This document shows positions 15,191 through 23,145 of a stretch of 64,000 bases of DNA, piece by piece. Position numbers and translations under genes: made by a program. The DNA is from DAOUJI01 sp965197415. GTDB taxonomy: Bacteria; Chloroflexota; Dehalococcoidia; Lucifugimonadales; JAGWBF01. Numbering within the stretch: position 1 is the first letter of the stretch; the number at the start of each line of letters is the position of its first letter. Where the stretch lies: the NCBI GenBank assembly GCA_965197415.1, contig OZ240207.1, forward strand, positions 1,488,001 to 1,552,000, given 5' to 3'. The notes under the pieces are model-generated. The model searched no databases. It was not told where the DNA came from and saw only the letters and a list, made by a program, of their open reading frames with translations.

Positions 15191-15724
15191 TTAGTACCAG
15201 ATAGTCGTGCGGGTGTTAATCTTGATGAGCTCATCCTTCTGGTTGGTCCACCGCTCCTCGCTGAACATGAAGAGCATAAGCCCGGTCTTGGAACCCTGGC
15301 GTTCTTCCATAGAGGCGAGTTTGGTCACGGTGGTTATTACGTCGCCAGGGCGGATGGGGTTGAAGTATTCAGTGTTGCTGCCGCCGTTGAGCACACGGTT
15401 CCCCGGAGTGCTGCCCACGTCGTCGGTGCTGGAGTCCCGCTTGGTCTGACGCCGCCAGTGCTCCACCCTTTGGTTGAACCCCTCCTCATCAATAGGCCAG
15501 GTGAAGGGGTTGAAGTCGGGGGGAGCTATGACGCCTCCCCACCGGGTGTTCTTGGCATATTCGGCATCCCAGTATACAGGAGGCGGCCTCTCGGGCCAGT
15601 AGACGGCGATGGCCCAGCGGCGTATTTCCCCCAACTCGACGGGCGGCGAGACTCTCCGGTCTCGCTCAACGCCGACCTGGGCCTCAATCTCCGGAGTGAT
15701 GTACGTTGTGGGCTGCTGGGTCAT
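15191..15724 (-). CDS. MaoC-like N-terminal-domain (FAS1-like dehydratase) protein
   Basis: This 177-residue protein matches the N-terminal half-domain type of two-part MaoC dehydratases: ITPEIEAQVG near the start, EIRRWAIAVYW, a VIAPPDFNPFTWP segment, GSNTEYFNPIRPGDVI and KTGLMLFMFSEERWTNQ. I chose ATG 15724 because AAAGGAGG lies directly upstream; an earlier ATG at 15745 places that ribosome site inside the gene. It is paired with the gene at 14715 and downstream of an LLM oxidoreductase. Confidence 0.82.
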   Translation of the reverse strand: MTQQPTTYITPEIEAQVGVERDRRVSPPVELGEIRRWAIAVYWPERPPPVYWDAEYAKNTRWGGVIAPPDFNPFTWPIDEEGFNQRVEHWRRQTKRDSSTDDVGSTPGNRVLNGGSNTEYFNPIRPGDVITTVTKLASMEERQGSKTGLMLFMFSEERWTNQKDELIKINTRTTIWY

Positions 15725-15825
15725 CGGGCCTCCTTTAGCCGTCATAGTGCCTGCTTTCGCAGGAACTTATCGCTCAAATCTGGGCCATTTTGGTTCAGCC
15801 GCATTGGTATGTCAATATATGTTGA

Positions 15826-16824
15826 CTAGCCGGAGAAGGCTTCCACCACGCCACGGAAGCAGGACATCGGGTCGTCCCGCTTGTATACATATGGTCCCAC
15901 GATGGGCTGGTCGATACCCATGGCGCGGCGACGCTCCACCTCGGCGCGGCACTGCTCCGGAGTGCCGAAGACGCTCAGGTTCCTGGCCATTTTGTCGGTT
16001 ACGGCCGCCGCCGCGGCCTCGGGGTCTCCCCGGTTCCAGGCTTCCGTAATGGCGTCAGACTCTTCCTCAAACCCTGCCTGCCTGAAGTAGGCCTGGTAGA
16101 AGGGCCGGCTGCAATAGCGGGAGATTTCCACTTGCAGGGTGGGCCTGAGCAGGTCCAGGTCCTCTTCCACGGCGACCCGCACGTAGCCCGCCAGTTCAAT
16201 GTCGTCGGGGTTCCGGCCCGCCCGCTTGGCTCCTATGGCGATATGCTCCCTGGCAACCCTCAGATAGTCGGGGTTGGCCCAGGTAATAAGCGCTCCGTCG
16301 GCCACCTCGCCCGCCAGCTCCATCATCTTTGGGCCGAGGGCGGCGATGTAGATGGGCATGTCGGCCCTGTAGGGCTTGAAGCCGAGAGACGAACCCTTCA
16401 GGCTGAACGTCCGCCCGTCCAGGTCAACCGTCTCCCCCCGCAGGAGGCCCCGAATCGCCTGGATCGTCTCCTTAAGACGAGTAACGGGCCTCTCAAACGC
16501 CGTTCCCTGGGTCTCCTCCACGGAGTTTTTGTGTCCAGTGCCCAGACCCAGGATGAACCGGCCCTGGGATATGGCGTCCACGCCCCCCGCTGTCATGGCC
16601 AACAGGGTGGGTGTGCGGGTGAACACGGGCAGGATTCCCGTTCCCAGGTTGATTCGGCTGGTGACTGCGCCTATGGCCGCCAACTGAGTGGTGCAGTCAC
16701 GTCCGTTTCCTTCGGGAATCCACACCGACTCGTAGCCTCGTTCCTCAGCCCTGCGGGCCAGGTCCATTAACTCGCCCGGTTTAAGCGGTACGCTTGTGTC
16801 CAACCTCAGTCCGATGCGCGGCAT
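15826..16824 (-). CDS. LLM class F420-dependent oxidoreductase
   Basis: This 332-residue luciferase-fold oxidoreductase resembles the methylenetetrahydromethanopterin-reductase-like subgroup: RAEERGYESVWIPEGNGRD, SRINLGTGILPVFTRTPTLLA, SQGRFILGLGTGH, MPIYIAALGPKM and FGTPEQCRAEVERRRAMG. It lies mid-operon between ThDP-enzyme subunits and MaoC-like proteins, which suggests a step in breakdown of a carbonyl compound. Another LLM fragment survives at 22891-23079. Confidence 0.88.
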   Translation of the reverse strand: MPRIGLRLDTSVPLKPGELMDLARRAEERGYESVWIPEGNGRDCTTQLAAIGAVTSRINLGTGILPVFTRTPTLLAMTAGGVDAISQGRFILGLGTGHKNSVEETQGTAFERPVTRLKETIQAIRGLLRGETVDLDGRTFSLKGSSLGFKPYRADMPIYIAALGPKMMELAGEVADGALITWANPDYLRVAREHIAIGAKRAGRNPDDIELAGYVRVAVEEDLDLLRPTLQVEISRYCSRPFYQAYFRQAGFEEESDAITEAWNRGDPEAAAAAVTDKMARNLSVFGTPEQCRAEVERRRAMGIDQPIVGPYVYKRDDPMSCFRGVVEAFSG

Positions 16825-16848
16825 TTGCCTCCTCGCTTTACCTTGGAT

Positions 16849-17451
16849 TTAATCGGAGTCTGTCGGGCCGGAGACGAGGTACTCCCTGACATTCCAGAGG
16901 GAGTCCCTGGTGTTTCCGACCCTGGAGTGGTCTGTGGATTCGGAGTCGTAGAAAACCTTGATGCTTACGAAAGCAGGCCCTGGCGCCTCCATGACTTCCG
17001 GGATTCCCAGCACCAGGTCCTCCAGGCTGTCAAAGCTGAAGACGGCATTATAGCCCCCGTTCTCAGCCAGGGCGGGGAAGTCCAGCTTGCCCAGGCCCGG
17101 TATGACACCGCCGCCTGTAGACCGGTCGTCGGAGTCGCAGAGAAGGAAGTGGACCAGGTTTTCCGCTCCTGCGGCGCCCACCGTGGCAAGGGTGTCCAAG
17201 CTGGTCCTGAGAGCGCTGTCGGAGTCAAGGGTCAACACCTTGCGCTGGGGTTGGGCCAAGGCCAGCCCCAGCGCAAGGGCTGGAGCGCGCCCGACGCAGT
17301 CTGTCAGGTCTATGTCCAGGTCCCTGCGTTGGGAAACTGCGGACCATCCCGCTAGAGGCGCCCCGGCGGACACCACCAGGCAGTCACCACGGTTGTCTTG
17401 AATGGCTCGTAGAGCTTGACTTGCTCTTACAGCCTTTTCGGAAGTCGTCAA
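16849..17451 (-). CDS. ThDP-enzyme PP-domain paralogue with eroded cofactor motif
   Basis: This 200-residue protein is clearly a paralogue of the decarboxylase beta subunit at 17645: it shares LDIDLTDCVGRAPALALGLA, ALAQPQRKVLTLD and AENLVHF. The ThDP/Mg motif is degraded, however. Where the paralogue has LDGDGS this protein has LDSDSA (75-80), and FDNG is replaced by LCDS, so the Asn metal ligand is lost. It is probably a non-catalytic or regulatory partner, or uses a different cofactor geometry. Sequence length and frame are intact, arguing against simple decay. Confidence 0.8.
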   Translation of the reverse strand: MTTSEKAVRASQALRAIQDNRGDCLVVSAGAPLAGWSAVSQRRDLDIDLTDCVGRAPALALGLALAQPQRKVLTLDSDSALRTSLDTLATVGAAGAENLVHFLLCDSDDRSTGGGVIPGLGKLDFPALAENGGYNAVFSFDSLEDLVLGIPEVMEAPGPAFVSIKVFYDSESTDHSRVGNTRDSLWNVREYLVSGPTDSD

Positions 17452-17469
17452 TGGATATAACCCTCGCGG

Positions 17470-17640
17470 TCAACGTCCCCGTCTGTTGCTGACCATAATC
17501 CACATCCCTACAGGAATAAGCAGCCCGCCGAGGATTCCCAGAACGACGTTGGAGTCGACGACGCCTCGCCCCAACAGAAGAAATCCACCTACGAATCCTG
17601 CAAGTCCCAGCGCCTGCCCAAGGAGACCGGCGGGGCGCAT
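17470..17640 (-). CDS. Small membrane protein, hypothetical
   Basis: This predicted 56-residue protein begins at ATG 17640, 4 bp after the stop of the ThDP beta subunit. Two hydrophobic stretches (LGQALGLAGFVGGFLLLG and VVLGILGGLLIPVGMWIMV) form a probable helical hairpin, ending in the basic tail SNRRGR. No Shine-Dalgarno is obvious, so it may be translated by coupling. I recognise no family. A longer frame from 17733 overlaps the upstream gene and is less likely. Confidence 0.5.
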   Translation of the reverse strand: MRPAGLLGQALGLAGFVGGFLLLGRGVVDSNVVLGILGGLLIPVGMWIMVSNRRGR

Positions 17641-17644
17641 CAGG

Positions 17645-18232
17645 TCAGCCGGCGAATCGTTGGCGCAACTCTCTGGCCGCTGAGGTGGTGTTCCTCGTGG
17701 CCCGCTTACGAAACTGGACGGGAGTATTCTCAATCTCAGGTTCGATCCTCAATCTGATGAAGACCGGTCCCTTTTCGTTCAATGCCTGGTCGATGCCGGT
17801 GGCCAGGTCTTCGGTGTCCTCGAAGTCGTATACGGCGGCATAGCCCGCGCCGGAGGCCATCTCTACGTAGTTGCCGGACCCCTCAAGAGGTGTCGGCTGG
17901 CCTCCAGTTACGGCGTAGACTCCGTTGTCGAAAACGAAATGGTACAGGTTCTCAGGGGCCTTGTTGCCTATGGTCACCAAGGTCCCCAGGTTCATGAGCA
18001 GGCTGCCGTCTCCGTCCAGGACGATCACTTTCCTGTCGGGTTGGGCCAAGGCCACTCCCAAACCCATAGACGATGCCTTGCCCATACACCCGGACAGGGG
18101 CAGGTCCAACTCCTGGTTTTTGCTGACGGCGGCCAGCCCAAAGTTCACATTGCCGGCGTTCATCGTGGCAACAATGATGCCGTCCTGCCTGTGCTCGTCA
18201 ATGATTCTCGCTGCGTCTTCGTTCTTAATCAT
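17645..18232 (-). CDS. ThDP-dependent decarboxylase, beta (PP-domain) subunit; sulfopyruvate/phosphonopyruvate decarboxylase-like
   Basis: This 195-residue subunit carries the thiamine diphosphate pyrophosphate-binding domain: GKASSMGLGVALAQPDRKV, the GDGS motif (74-77) and the metal-site Asp102-Asn103 some 28 residues later. Together with the PYR-domain subunit upstream it resembles two-subunit sulfopyruvate decarboxylase (ComDE) or phosphonopyruvate decarboxylase-like enzymes. No gene for sulfolactate or phosphonate metabolism is adjacent, so the substrate is open. It is followed by a small membrane protein and an eroded paralogue of itself. Confidence 0.88.
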   Translation of the reverse strand: MIKNEDAARIIDEHRQDGIIVATMNAGNVNFGLAAVSKNQELDLPLSGCMGKASSMGLGVALAQPDRKVIVLDGDGSLLMNLGTLVTIGNKAPENLYHFVFDNGVYAVTGGQPTPLEGSGNYVEMASGAGYAAVYDFEDTEDLATGIDQALNEKGPVFIRLRIEPEIENTPVQFRKRATRNTTSAARELRQRFAG

Positions 18233-18287
18233 TAGTTGCCCCCGTTATTGGGTAGCTCATAAGTGGCGCGGTGGACCTTCCAGGCTC

Positions 18288-18791
18288 CTAGGCTCCGAAC
18301 TCCGTTCCCAGGAGCACCGCCACGGGTTTAGATGTCTCCTCGGCCCGTTGGAACGCCAGAGATATGCGATGGGCGTCGTCGTCCACCTCCACCAGGTAGT
18401 ACTCCAGGCCCCAAGCATGGAGGATATGCTCGATGTATTTTGCGGCGGAATCACGGGTTAGACCGTGTCGGTCCCAGCCGCGGTATCCGATAAGCATCAC
18501 CAGCGGCTGGCCTATGTCGAGGCCCAGCCCCCGAATGGAGTCTCCCGACTCTAACACACCAGTGTTCTGAATCAATGCCACGGGCTTCTTCCCTCCAGCC
18601 CAGAGACCGGCGGCTATGGCCATAGTCTCTCCTTCCCGGCAAACGGGGACCAGGTCCAGGGTTGGGTCGGCGGTCAACTGATGGAACATGAAGTTGGTCT
18701 CGCTGTCGGGAAGCCAGACCACGTGGGTGATGTTGTTGGCCTTGAGCTCGTCTATGATGGCCATGGGGTGGAGCACTGCTTCTTGTTGCAT
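18288..18791 (-). CDS. ThDP-dependent decarboxylase, alpha (PYR-domain) subunit; sulfopyruvate decarboxylase-like
   Basis: This 167-residue subunit has the PYR domain: THVVWLPDSETNFMF, the VCREGETMAIAAGL segment with the Glu that activates ThDP, and GLGLDIGQPLVMLIGYRG. It resembles ComD-type alpha subunits of sulfopyruvate decarboxylase. It starts at ATG 18791 with AAGGAG nearby and is the first gene of the operon 18791-14715. The active site would be completed by the beta subunit, encoded 55 bp downstream. Confidence 0.88.
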   Translation of the reverse strand: MQQEAVLHPMAIIDELKANNITHVVWLPDSETNFMFHQLTADPTLDLVPVCREGETMAIAAGLWAGGKKPVALIQNTGVLESGDSIRGLGLDIGQPLVMLIGYRGWDRHGLTRDSAAKYIEHILHAWGLEYYLVEVDDDAHRISLAFQRAEETSKPVAVLLGTEFGA

Positions 18792-18849
18792 GGCGTCTCC
18801 TTAGGACCGCGTAGGGGCGTTGACTCGTTGCCTGGGAATTGGTGGCCCA

Positions 18850-18878
18850 ATTATATGAGAGGCCCCAGGCGGGGTCAA
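18850..18878 (-). promoter_or_regulatory. Promoter of the ThDP decarboxylase/MaoC operon
   Basis: On the - strand, TTGACC (18878-18873) and a perfect TATAAT (18855-18850) are exactly 17 bp apart. The start near 18843 gives a leader of about 52 bases. It is back to back with the promoter at 18952 for the opposite strand. Confidence 0.7.
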
Positions 18879-18951
18879 CCGAACGCCGGGATGCCAGGCG
18901 TCCCATCCCGAAGGTGTTGCCCGCCGGTGAATAGTTCCTAAAAGCACAATG

Positions 18952-18981
18952 TTGACAGTATCTTTTAGACTCCCATACACT
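18952..18981 (+). promoter_or_regulatory. Promoter of the cytidylate kinase-like gene
   Basis: A perfect TTGACA (18952-18957) and TACACT (18976-18981) have an 18-bp spacer, giving a leader of about 60 bases before the ATG at 19051. Confidence 0.6.
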
Positions 18982-19050
18982 ATCCTTAGAGTGAGCCTCA
19001 GGCACTTGGAGAAGGCTCACGATCAATCGTCAAGGGTCTAGGGAGGACTG

Positions 19051-19764
19051 ATGGCGGCAGTAACTCTAAACGGCCCTATGGGAGCAGGCGGCAGAGAGGT
19101 CGGACTCGAGGTTGCAAGGCTCCTTGACTACGACTACGTAGACAGGTTGGTCCTCGCCGAAGCTGCCAAGCGAATCGGCGCCTCGGTGCAGGTGCTGGAG
19201 ATAAAGGAACGCCAGCCCACGGCTTTCAGGGACAAGCTGGCAATGTTCCTCCGCACCATGCTGGAACGTTCTGCAATGTCGGGAGCCGGAGGAGAACCCT
19301 ATTTCGGGCCCGGCATGGAGTATCTTCCGTCGGAGGAATACACCGACTTGGCCCCGGAACCTCAGACGGCCGCCATAAGGCTTCATGACCAGCAATTCAT
19401 CGATGCCACCCAGTCCGTTATACAAGACCTGGCCAAGTCGGGGAATGTAGTAATAAACGGCCGCGGTTCCAATATGATCCTTCAGGACGAGCCGGGTGTG
19501 ATGCACGTCGGCCTTACAGCGCCTATGGAAACGCGCATGAACGTCATAATGAACCGGGAAGGGTTCAACCGCAAAGAGGCCGAGAAGTACATCGCCGACA
19601 TGGACAAGGCCATGACCACCTACTTCCGACGGTTCTTCAAGTCCCACCAGCTTGACCCGAACAACTACCATCTGGTTCTGAACATGGGGGCGTTGACCGT
19701 TCAGGACGCCGCCGAAATGATAGCCAGCGCCTCCCGCAAGGTTGTGACAGAAACTCCTGTATAG
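19051..19764 (+). CDS. Cytidylate kinase-like family protein
   Basis: This 237-residue protein of the cytidylate kinase-like group has a P-loop variant near the N-terminus, GPMGAGGREVGLEVA, followed by LLDYDYVDRLVLAEAAKRIG. The middle part NVVINGRGSNMIL and HVGLTAPMETRMNVIM fits the NMP-kinase-like fold. Members of this family are often poorly characterised and need not phosphorylate CMP. The P-loop lacks the canonical Lys (GGRE in place of GKST), so the phosphotransfer chemistry is uncertain. It stands alone with its own promoter. Confidence 0.78.
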   Translation: MAAVTLNGPMGAGGREVGLEVARLLDYDYVDRLVLAEAAKRIGASVQVLEIKERQPTAFRDKLAMFLRTMLERSAMSGAGGEPYFGPGMEYLPSEEYTDLAPEPQTAAIRLHDQQFIDATQSVIQDLAKSGNVVINGRGSNMILQDEPGVMHVGLTAPMETRMNVIMNREGFNRKEAEKYIADMDKAMTTYFRRFFKSHQLDPNNYHLVLNMGALTVQDAAEMIASASRKVVTETPV

Positions 19765-20040
19765 CCTGCCGCCCATACTGCCCAGGTTCCTTTTCCCCAA
19801 CCTCCCCACACTTTGTCCACGCGCCCCTCGCGGGTCGACCGAAATATAGGGGGCTGAATCCTCTTCCCGTGCTCGGCGGAACCGGGCCAGGACTTGGGGG
19901 CCTGCCGCAGCAGCATGTGGAACTGCGCCTGCCCCTCTGACAACCTCCGGTAGCCTTTCCAGCAGGCGGGAGTATAATTGGCGTCGCCGTTCTTTATCCG
20001 GTCGGTCCGAAAGCCACGGCATGGTGCAAACATTCACGCA

Positions 20041-22275
20041 ATGGCCCGCCAATCTATGGACAACGCAGCTCTGACTTCCATCCTCAAAGCCCGCTTCGGG
20101 TACGACAGCTTTCGGGATCGTCAGGAAGAAGTCATCACCAATGTCCTGGCCCGTCGGGACAGCCTGGTCCTCATGCCCACCGGCGGCGGCAAGTCCCTTT
20201 GCTACCAGCTGCCAGCTCTAGTCTTTGATGGAGTCACCCTGGTCGTCTCGCCGCTAATTGCTTTGATGAAGGACCAGGTGGACGCGTTGCACGCCAACGG
20301 AATCGCCGCCCGGTTCATCAACAGCACATTGTCATCATCAGAGATGGAGCAGGCGCTGGCCGAGGTCCTGCAGGGACAGGCCAAGTTGCTGTACGTGGCC
20401 CCGGAGAGACTCATCCTGCCAGGATTCCGCCGCTATCTCCGCAACCTGGACCTGAGCCTCATCGCAATCGACGAGGCCCACTGCATTTCCGAATGGGGCC
20501 ACGAGTTCCGCCCCGACTACCGCAACCTGCGGCAACTCCGGGAGGACTTTCCGTCCGTTCCAGTGATTGCCCTGACCGCAACAGCCACGGAACAGGTGCG
20601 GGAAGACATTATCGCCCAGCTTGATTTGCAGCAGGGACAAGTGTTTCTGTCCAGCTTCAACAGGGCCAATCTCAGCTACTCAGTCCAGCCCAAGAGCACG
20701 TCCTGGGAGCAGTTGACGGCAATGCTCCGTCGGCTGCGGGGCCAGTCGTCCATCATCTACTGCTTCTCCCGGCAGGACACCGAAGACCTGGCCGAGGACC
20801 TGAACCGCCAAGGTCTGGCTGCCAAGCCATACCACGCCGGGCTGGACGCCGAGACCCGACGCCGGACGCAGGAAGACTTCGTCCAAGACAGGGTCTCCAT
20901 CATAGTCGCCACCGTCGCCTTTGGCATGGGAGTGGACAAACCGGATATCCGATTGGTGGTCCACTACAGCCTGCCCAAGTCCTTGGAGAGTTACTACCAA
21001 GAAACGGGAAGGGCCGGCAGGGATGGACTGCCCAGCGAGTGTGTCCTCTTCTACGCGTACGCTGACAAAGCTAAACAGGACTATTTCATCAACCAGATCG
21101 AAGACCCGTCAGAGCGGCGCAACGCCCGTCAGAAGCTGGCCAAGATGGTGGAATTCGCCGAACTCGCAACCTGCCGTCGCAGGTTCATCTTGGAGTATTT
21201 CGGAGAGAGTTGGGAGGAAGAAAACTGCGGCGCGTGCGACAAATGCCTCAGGTCGGAAGAGCCGTTTGACGCCACAGAAATAGCCCAGAAGGTCCTGTCA
21301 GCGGTAATCCGGACCGGGGAACGGTTCGGCGCAAACCACGTCATCCAAGTGCTGGTCGGAAGCCGAACTAAGCGAGTCCTGGAACTGGGCCACGATCAGC
21401 TGAGCGTGTACGGCTTGGCCAAGGACTTCGCACAGACTCAACTCAGGGACATTATCGGCCAATTGCAGTCACGTAGGCTCCTGTCGCGGAGCGAGGGGGA
21501 GTATCCAACCCTGGCCGTCACCCCTGAAGGGAAGGAATTTCTGAGCCGGCGCGAAACGCTGTCCCTCCCACGGCCCATCGCCGCACCAGGGACGGCAGAA
21601 GGGACACCCAGCCGAGCCAAGAGATCGACTGCAATGGAATGTGACGAGGGCCTGTTCGAGGAACTGCGCGCTTTACGGAGAAGGCTGGCCGAAGCACGGG
21701 CCGTTGCGGCCTTTGTGGTCTTCAACGACGTGTCGCTCCGCCACATGGCCTCGGCTTTTCCCCGAAACGTGGAAGAGTTTTCCCGCATCCCAGGGGTGGG
21801 CAAGACCAAACTGGAGCAGTACGGGCCGGAGTTCTTGGAAGCCATTTGTAGCTACGCCGAGGCCAACGGTCTTCCGGACCGGACGGACGCACCTCCAGTG
21901 AGAATGCGCCATGTGGAGGAGTCTGAAGAAAAGGACCGCGAACGAGCCGAGCGTCGCCGGGGAACAACTTACGATGTGACCAAAGAGCTGCTATCCGAGA
22001 AGCTGCCCATCAGTCTGATAGCCCAGCAGCGAGGCCTGGCAGACACCACCGTCATCGGACACATCGAACACATGGCTGACACGGGAATCGTCCTGGACAT
22101 CGAACATCTGCTTCCCGACGGGGAAAGGCTCAACCGGATAGTGGAAGCGTTCGACGCCTGCGGCCCTGCTTTCCTGAAGCCGGTATGGGACTTCTTGGGG
22201 TCCGAGTTCGATTACAACGAGCTGCGGCTGGCGCGGATATACTTACGGCAGGAAGGACGACTGCCGGACGTATAA
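20041..22275 (+). CDS. recQ: ATP-dependent DNA helicase RecQ
   Basis: This 744-residue 3'-5' DNA helicase has Walker A PTGGGKS (46-52), the DEAH box (144-147) with CISEWGH, helicase C motifs including QETGRAGRDG, the zinc site (CRRRFILEYFGE...CGACDKC), a winged-helix RQC region, an HRDC domain (about 535-620) and a C-terminal helix-turn-helix (YDVTKELLSEKLPISLIAQQRG). The last corresponds to the HTH extension of some RecQ proteins. I chose ATG 20041; an upstream TTG at 19978 would add residues not seen in the family. It appears monocistronic. Confidence 0.95.
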   Translation: MARQSMDNAALTSILKARFGYDSFRDRQEEVITNVLARRDSLVLMPTGGGKSLCYQLPALVFDGVTLVVSPLIALMKDQVDALHANGIAARFINSTLSSSEMEQALAEVLQGQAKLLYVAPERLILPGFRRYLRNLDLSLIAIDEAHCISEWGHEFRPDYRNLRQLREDFPSVPVIALTATATEQVREDIIAQLDLQQGQVFLSSFNRANLSYSVQPKSTSWEQLTAMLRRLRGQSSIIYCFSRQDTEDLAEDLNRQGLAAKPYHAGLDAETRRRTQEDFVQDRVSIIVATVAFGMGVDKPDIRLVVHYSLPKSLESYYQETGRAGRDGLPSECVLFYAYADKAKQDYFINQIEDPSERRNARQKLAKMVEFAELATCRRRFILEYFGESWEEENCGACDKCLRSEEPFDATEIAQKVLSAVIRTGERFGANHVIQVLVGSRTKRVLELGHDQLSVYGLAKDFAQTQLRDIIGQLQSRRLLSRSEGEYPTLAVTPEGKEFLSRRETLSLPRPIAAPGTAEGTPSRAKRSTAMECDEGLFEELRALRRRLAEARAVAAFVVFNDVSLRHMASAFPRNVEEFSRIPGVGKTKLEQYGPEFLEAICSYAEANGLPDRTDAPPVRMRHVEESEEKDRERAERRRGTTYDVTKELLSEKLPISLIAQQRGLADTTVIGHIEHMADTGIVLDIEHLLPDGERLNRIVEAFDACGPAFLKPVWDFLGSEFDYNELRLARIYLRQEGRLPDV

Positions 22276-22369
22276 AGGTCTGGACTTGCGTCCGGAGATG
22301 ACGGCCGCACCCTAGGCAGCCCATCCCGTATAACCATCTGAGACTTGGCGCCGTGACCCTCGACGTTGG

Positions 22370-22813
22370 TCAGGGGTAGAGTTCAACGAGCTTGGCAGTT
22401 CTATAGTCGAAGATTTTCTTTAACTCCGGGCGCACGAAAAGCTGGTTAACCAGGTCGCCGCCTGGCACCCGATAGGTGACATCATCAGTGACCAGGGTAC
22501 CCTCGGGCGTCTCTTCGAAACGGTGTCGGTGCACCCAGCTCCCGTACGGGCCGTTTATCTGGGTGTCCGTAAATCCATAGGGCGGGTCCCATTCGGTGAT
22601 TTCGCTGTCCCACATCACAGGGAAGCCTCGCAGCTTTATCCGGTATTTGATTCTGGTCCCAACCTCCATGTGGATAGGCAGCGGGGTTAGGATGGAGAAC
22701 TGCAACCGCGCAGGCGTAAGGAGGTTGAGGTTCTCCGCCAGAGCAAAGAACTCAAAGATTTCGGAGATCGGGCGGCGCAACAGCACACTGGCTCCTATTC
22801 GATAATCGGGCAT
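22370..22813 (-). CDS. SRPBCC (START/Bet v1-like) ligand-binding protein
   Basis: This 147-residue protein begins with the IGASVLLRRPISEIFEFFALAENLNLLTP-type opening of CoxG/SRPBCC proteins (core ISEIFEFFALAENLNLLTP), continuing with VGTRIKYRIKLRGFPVMWDSEI, a WVHRHRFEETPEGT strand and DDVTYRVPGG. Such proteins bind a hydrophobic ligand in a helix-grip fold. A TATAAT lies on the - strand at 22867-22862, but no matching -35 is evident. It is divergent from the LLM fragment that follows. Confidence 0.85.
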   Translation of the reverse strand: MPDYRIGASVLLRRPISEIFEFFALAENLNLLTPARLQFSILTPLPIHMEVGTRIKYRIKLRGFPVMWDSEITEWDPPYGFTDTQINGPYGSWVHRHRFEETPEGTLVTDDVTYRVPGGDLVNQLFVRPELKKIFDYRTAKLVELYP

Positions 22814-22890
22814 AGTCTATATTCCGCCTCAGGTAGGGTCTGTCATGTACAATCATACCCGATTATATACGGCACACGCGGGAATAGTGG

Positions 22891-23079
22891 ATGAAAACAG
22901 AGGTTGAACTCAGCCCGGTGGTGACGACGGATGAGTTGCTGGAGCTGTCCCGGATTGTGGACGAGGCCGGAGCGGACAGACTCGGCATATCCGACGTGGC
23001 TCTGTTCCGGGACTCATTCCAGCTTCAAGCGCTGTGCGCCGCGGTCACCTACAAGGACGGGAACAGGTCGGCATTATGA
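22891..23079 (+). pseudogene. N-terminal fragment of an LLM flavin oxidoreductase
   Basis: The 62-codon frame begins with an LLM-like barrel start: an N-terminal strand, ELSRIVDEAGADRLGISDVA, then LFRDSFQLQALCA. Similarity stops near 23035 and the frame closes after an unrelated YKDGNRSAL tail. Intact members run to about 300 residues or more. It is probably the remnant of a gene cut by deletion next to selA. A 17-codon frame overlapping its stop (from 23075) has no recognisable content. Confidence 0.6.
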
Positions 23080-23145
23080 GCAATTCTGTAATACCGGAAA
23101 GCGATAAGGCGCCCCGCTCGAAGCGCTGACTGAAGTGCGCTCGGA

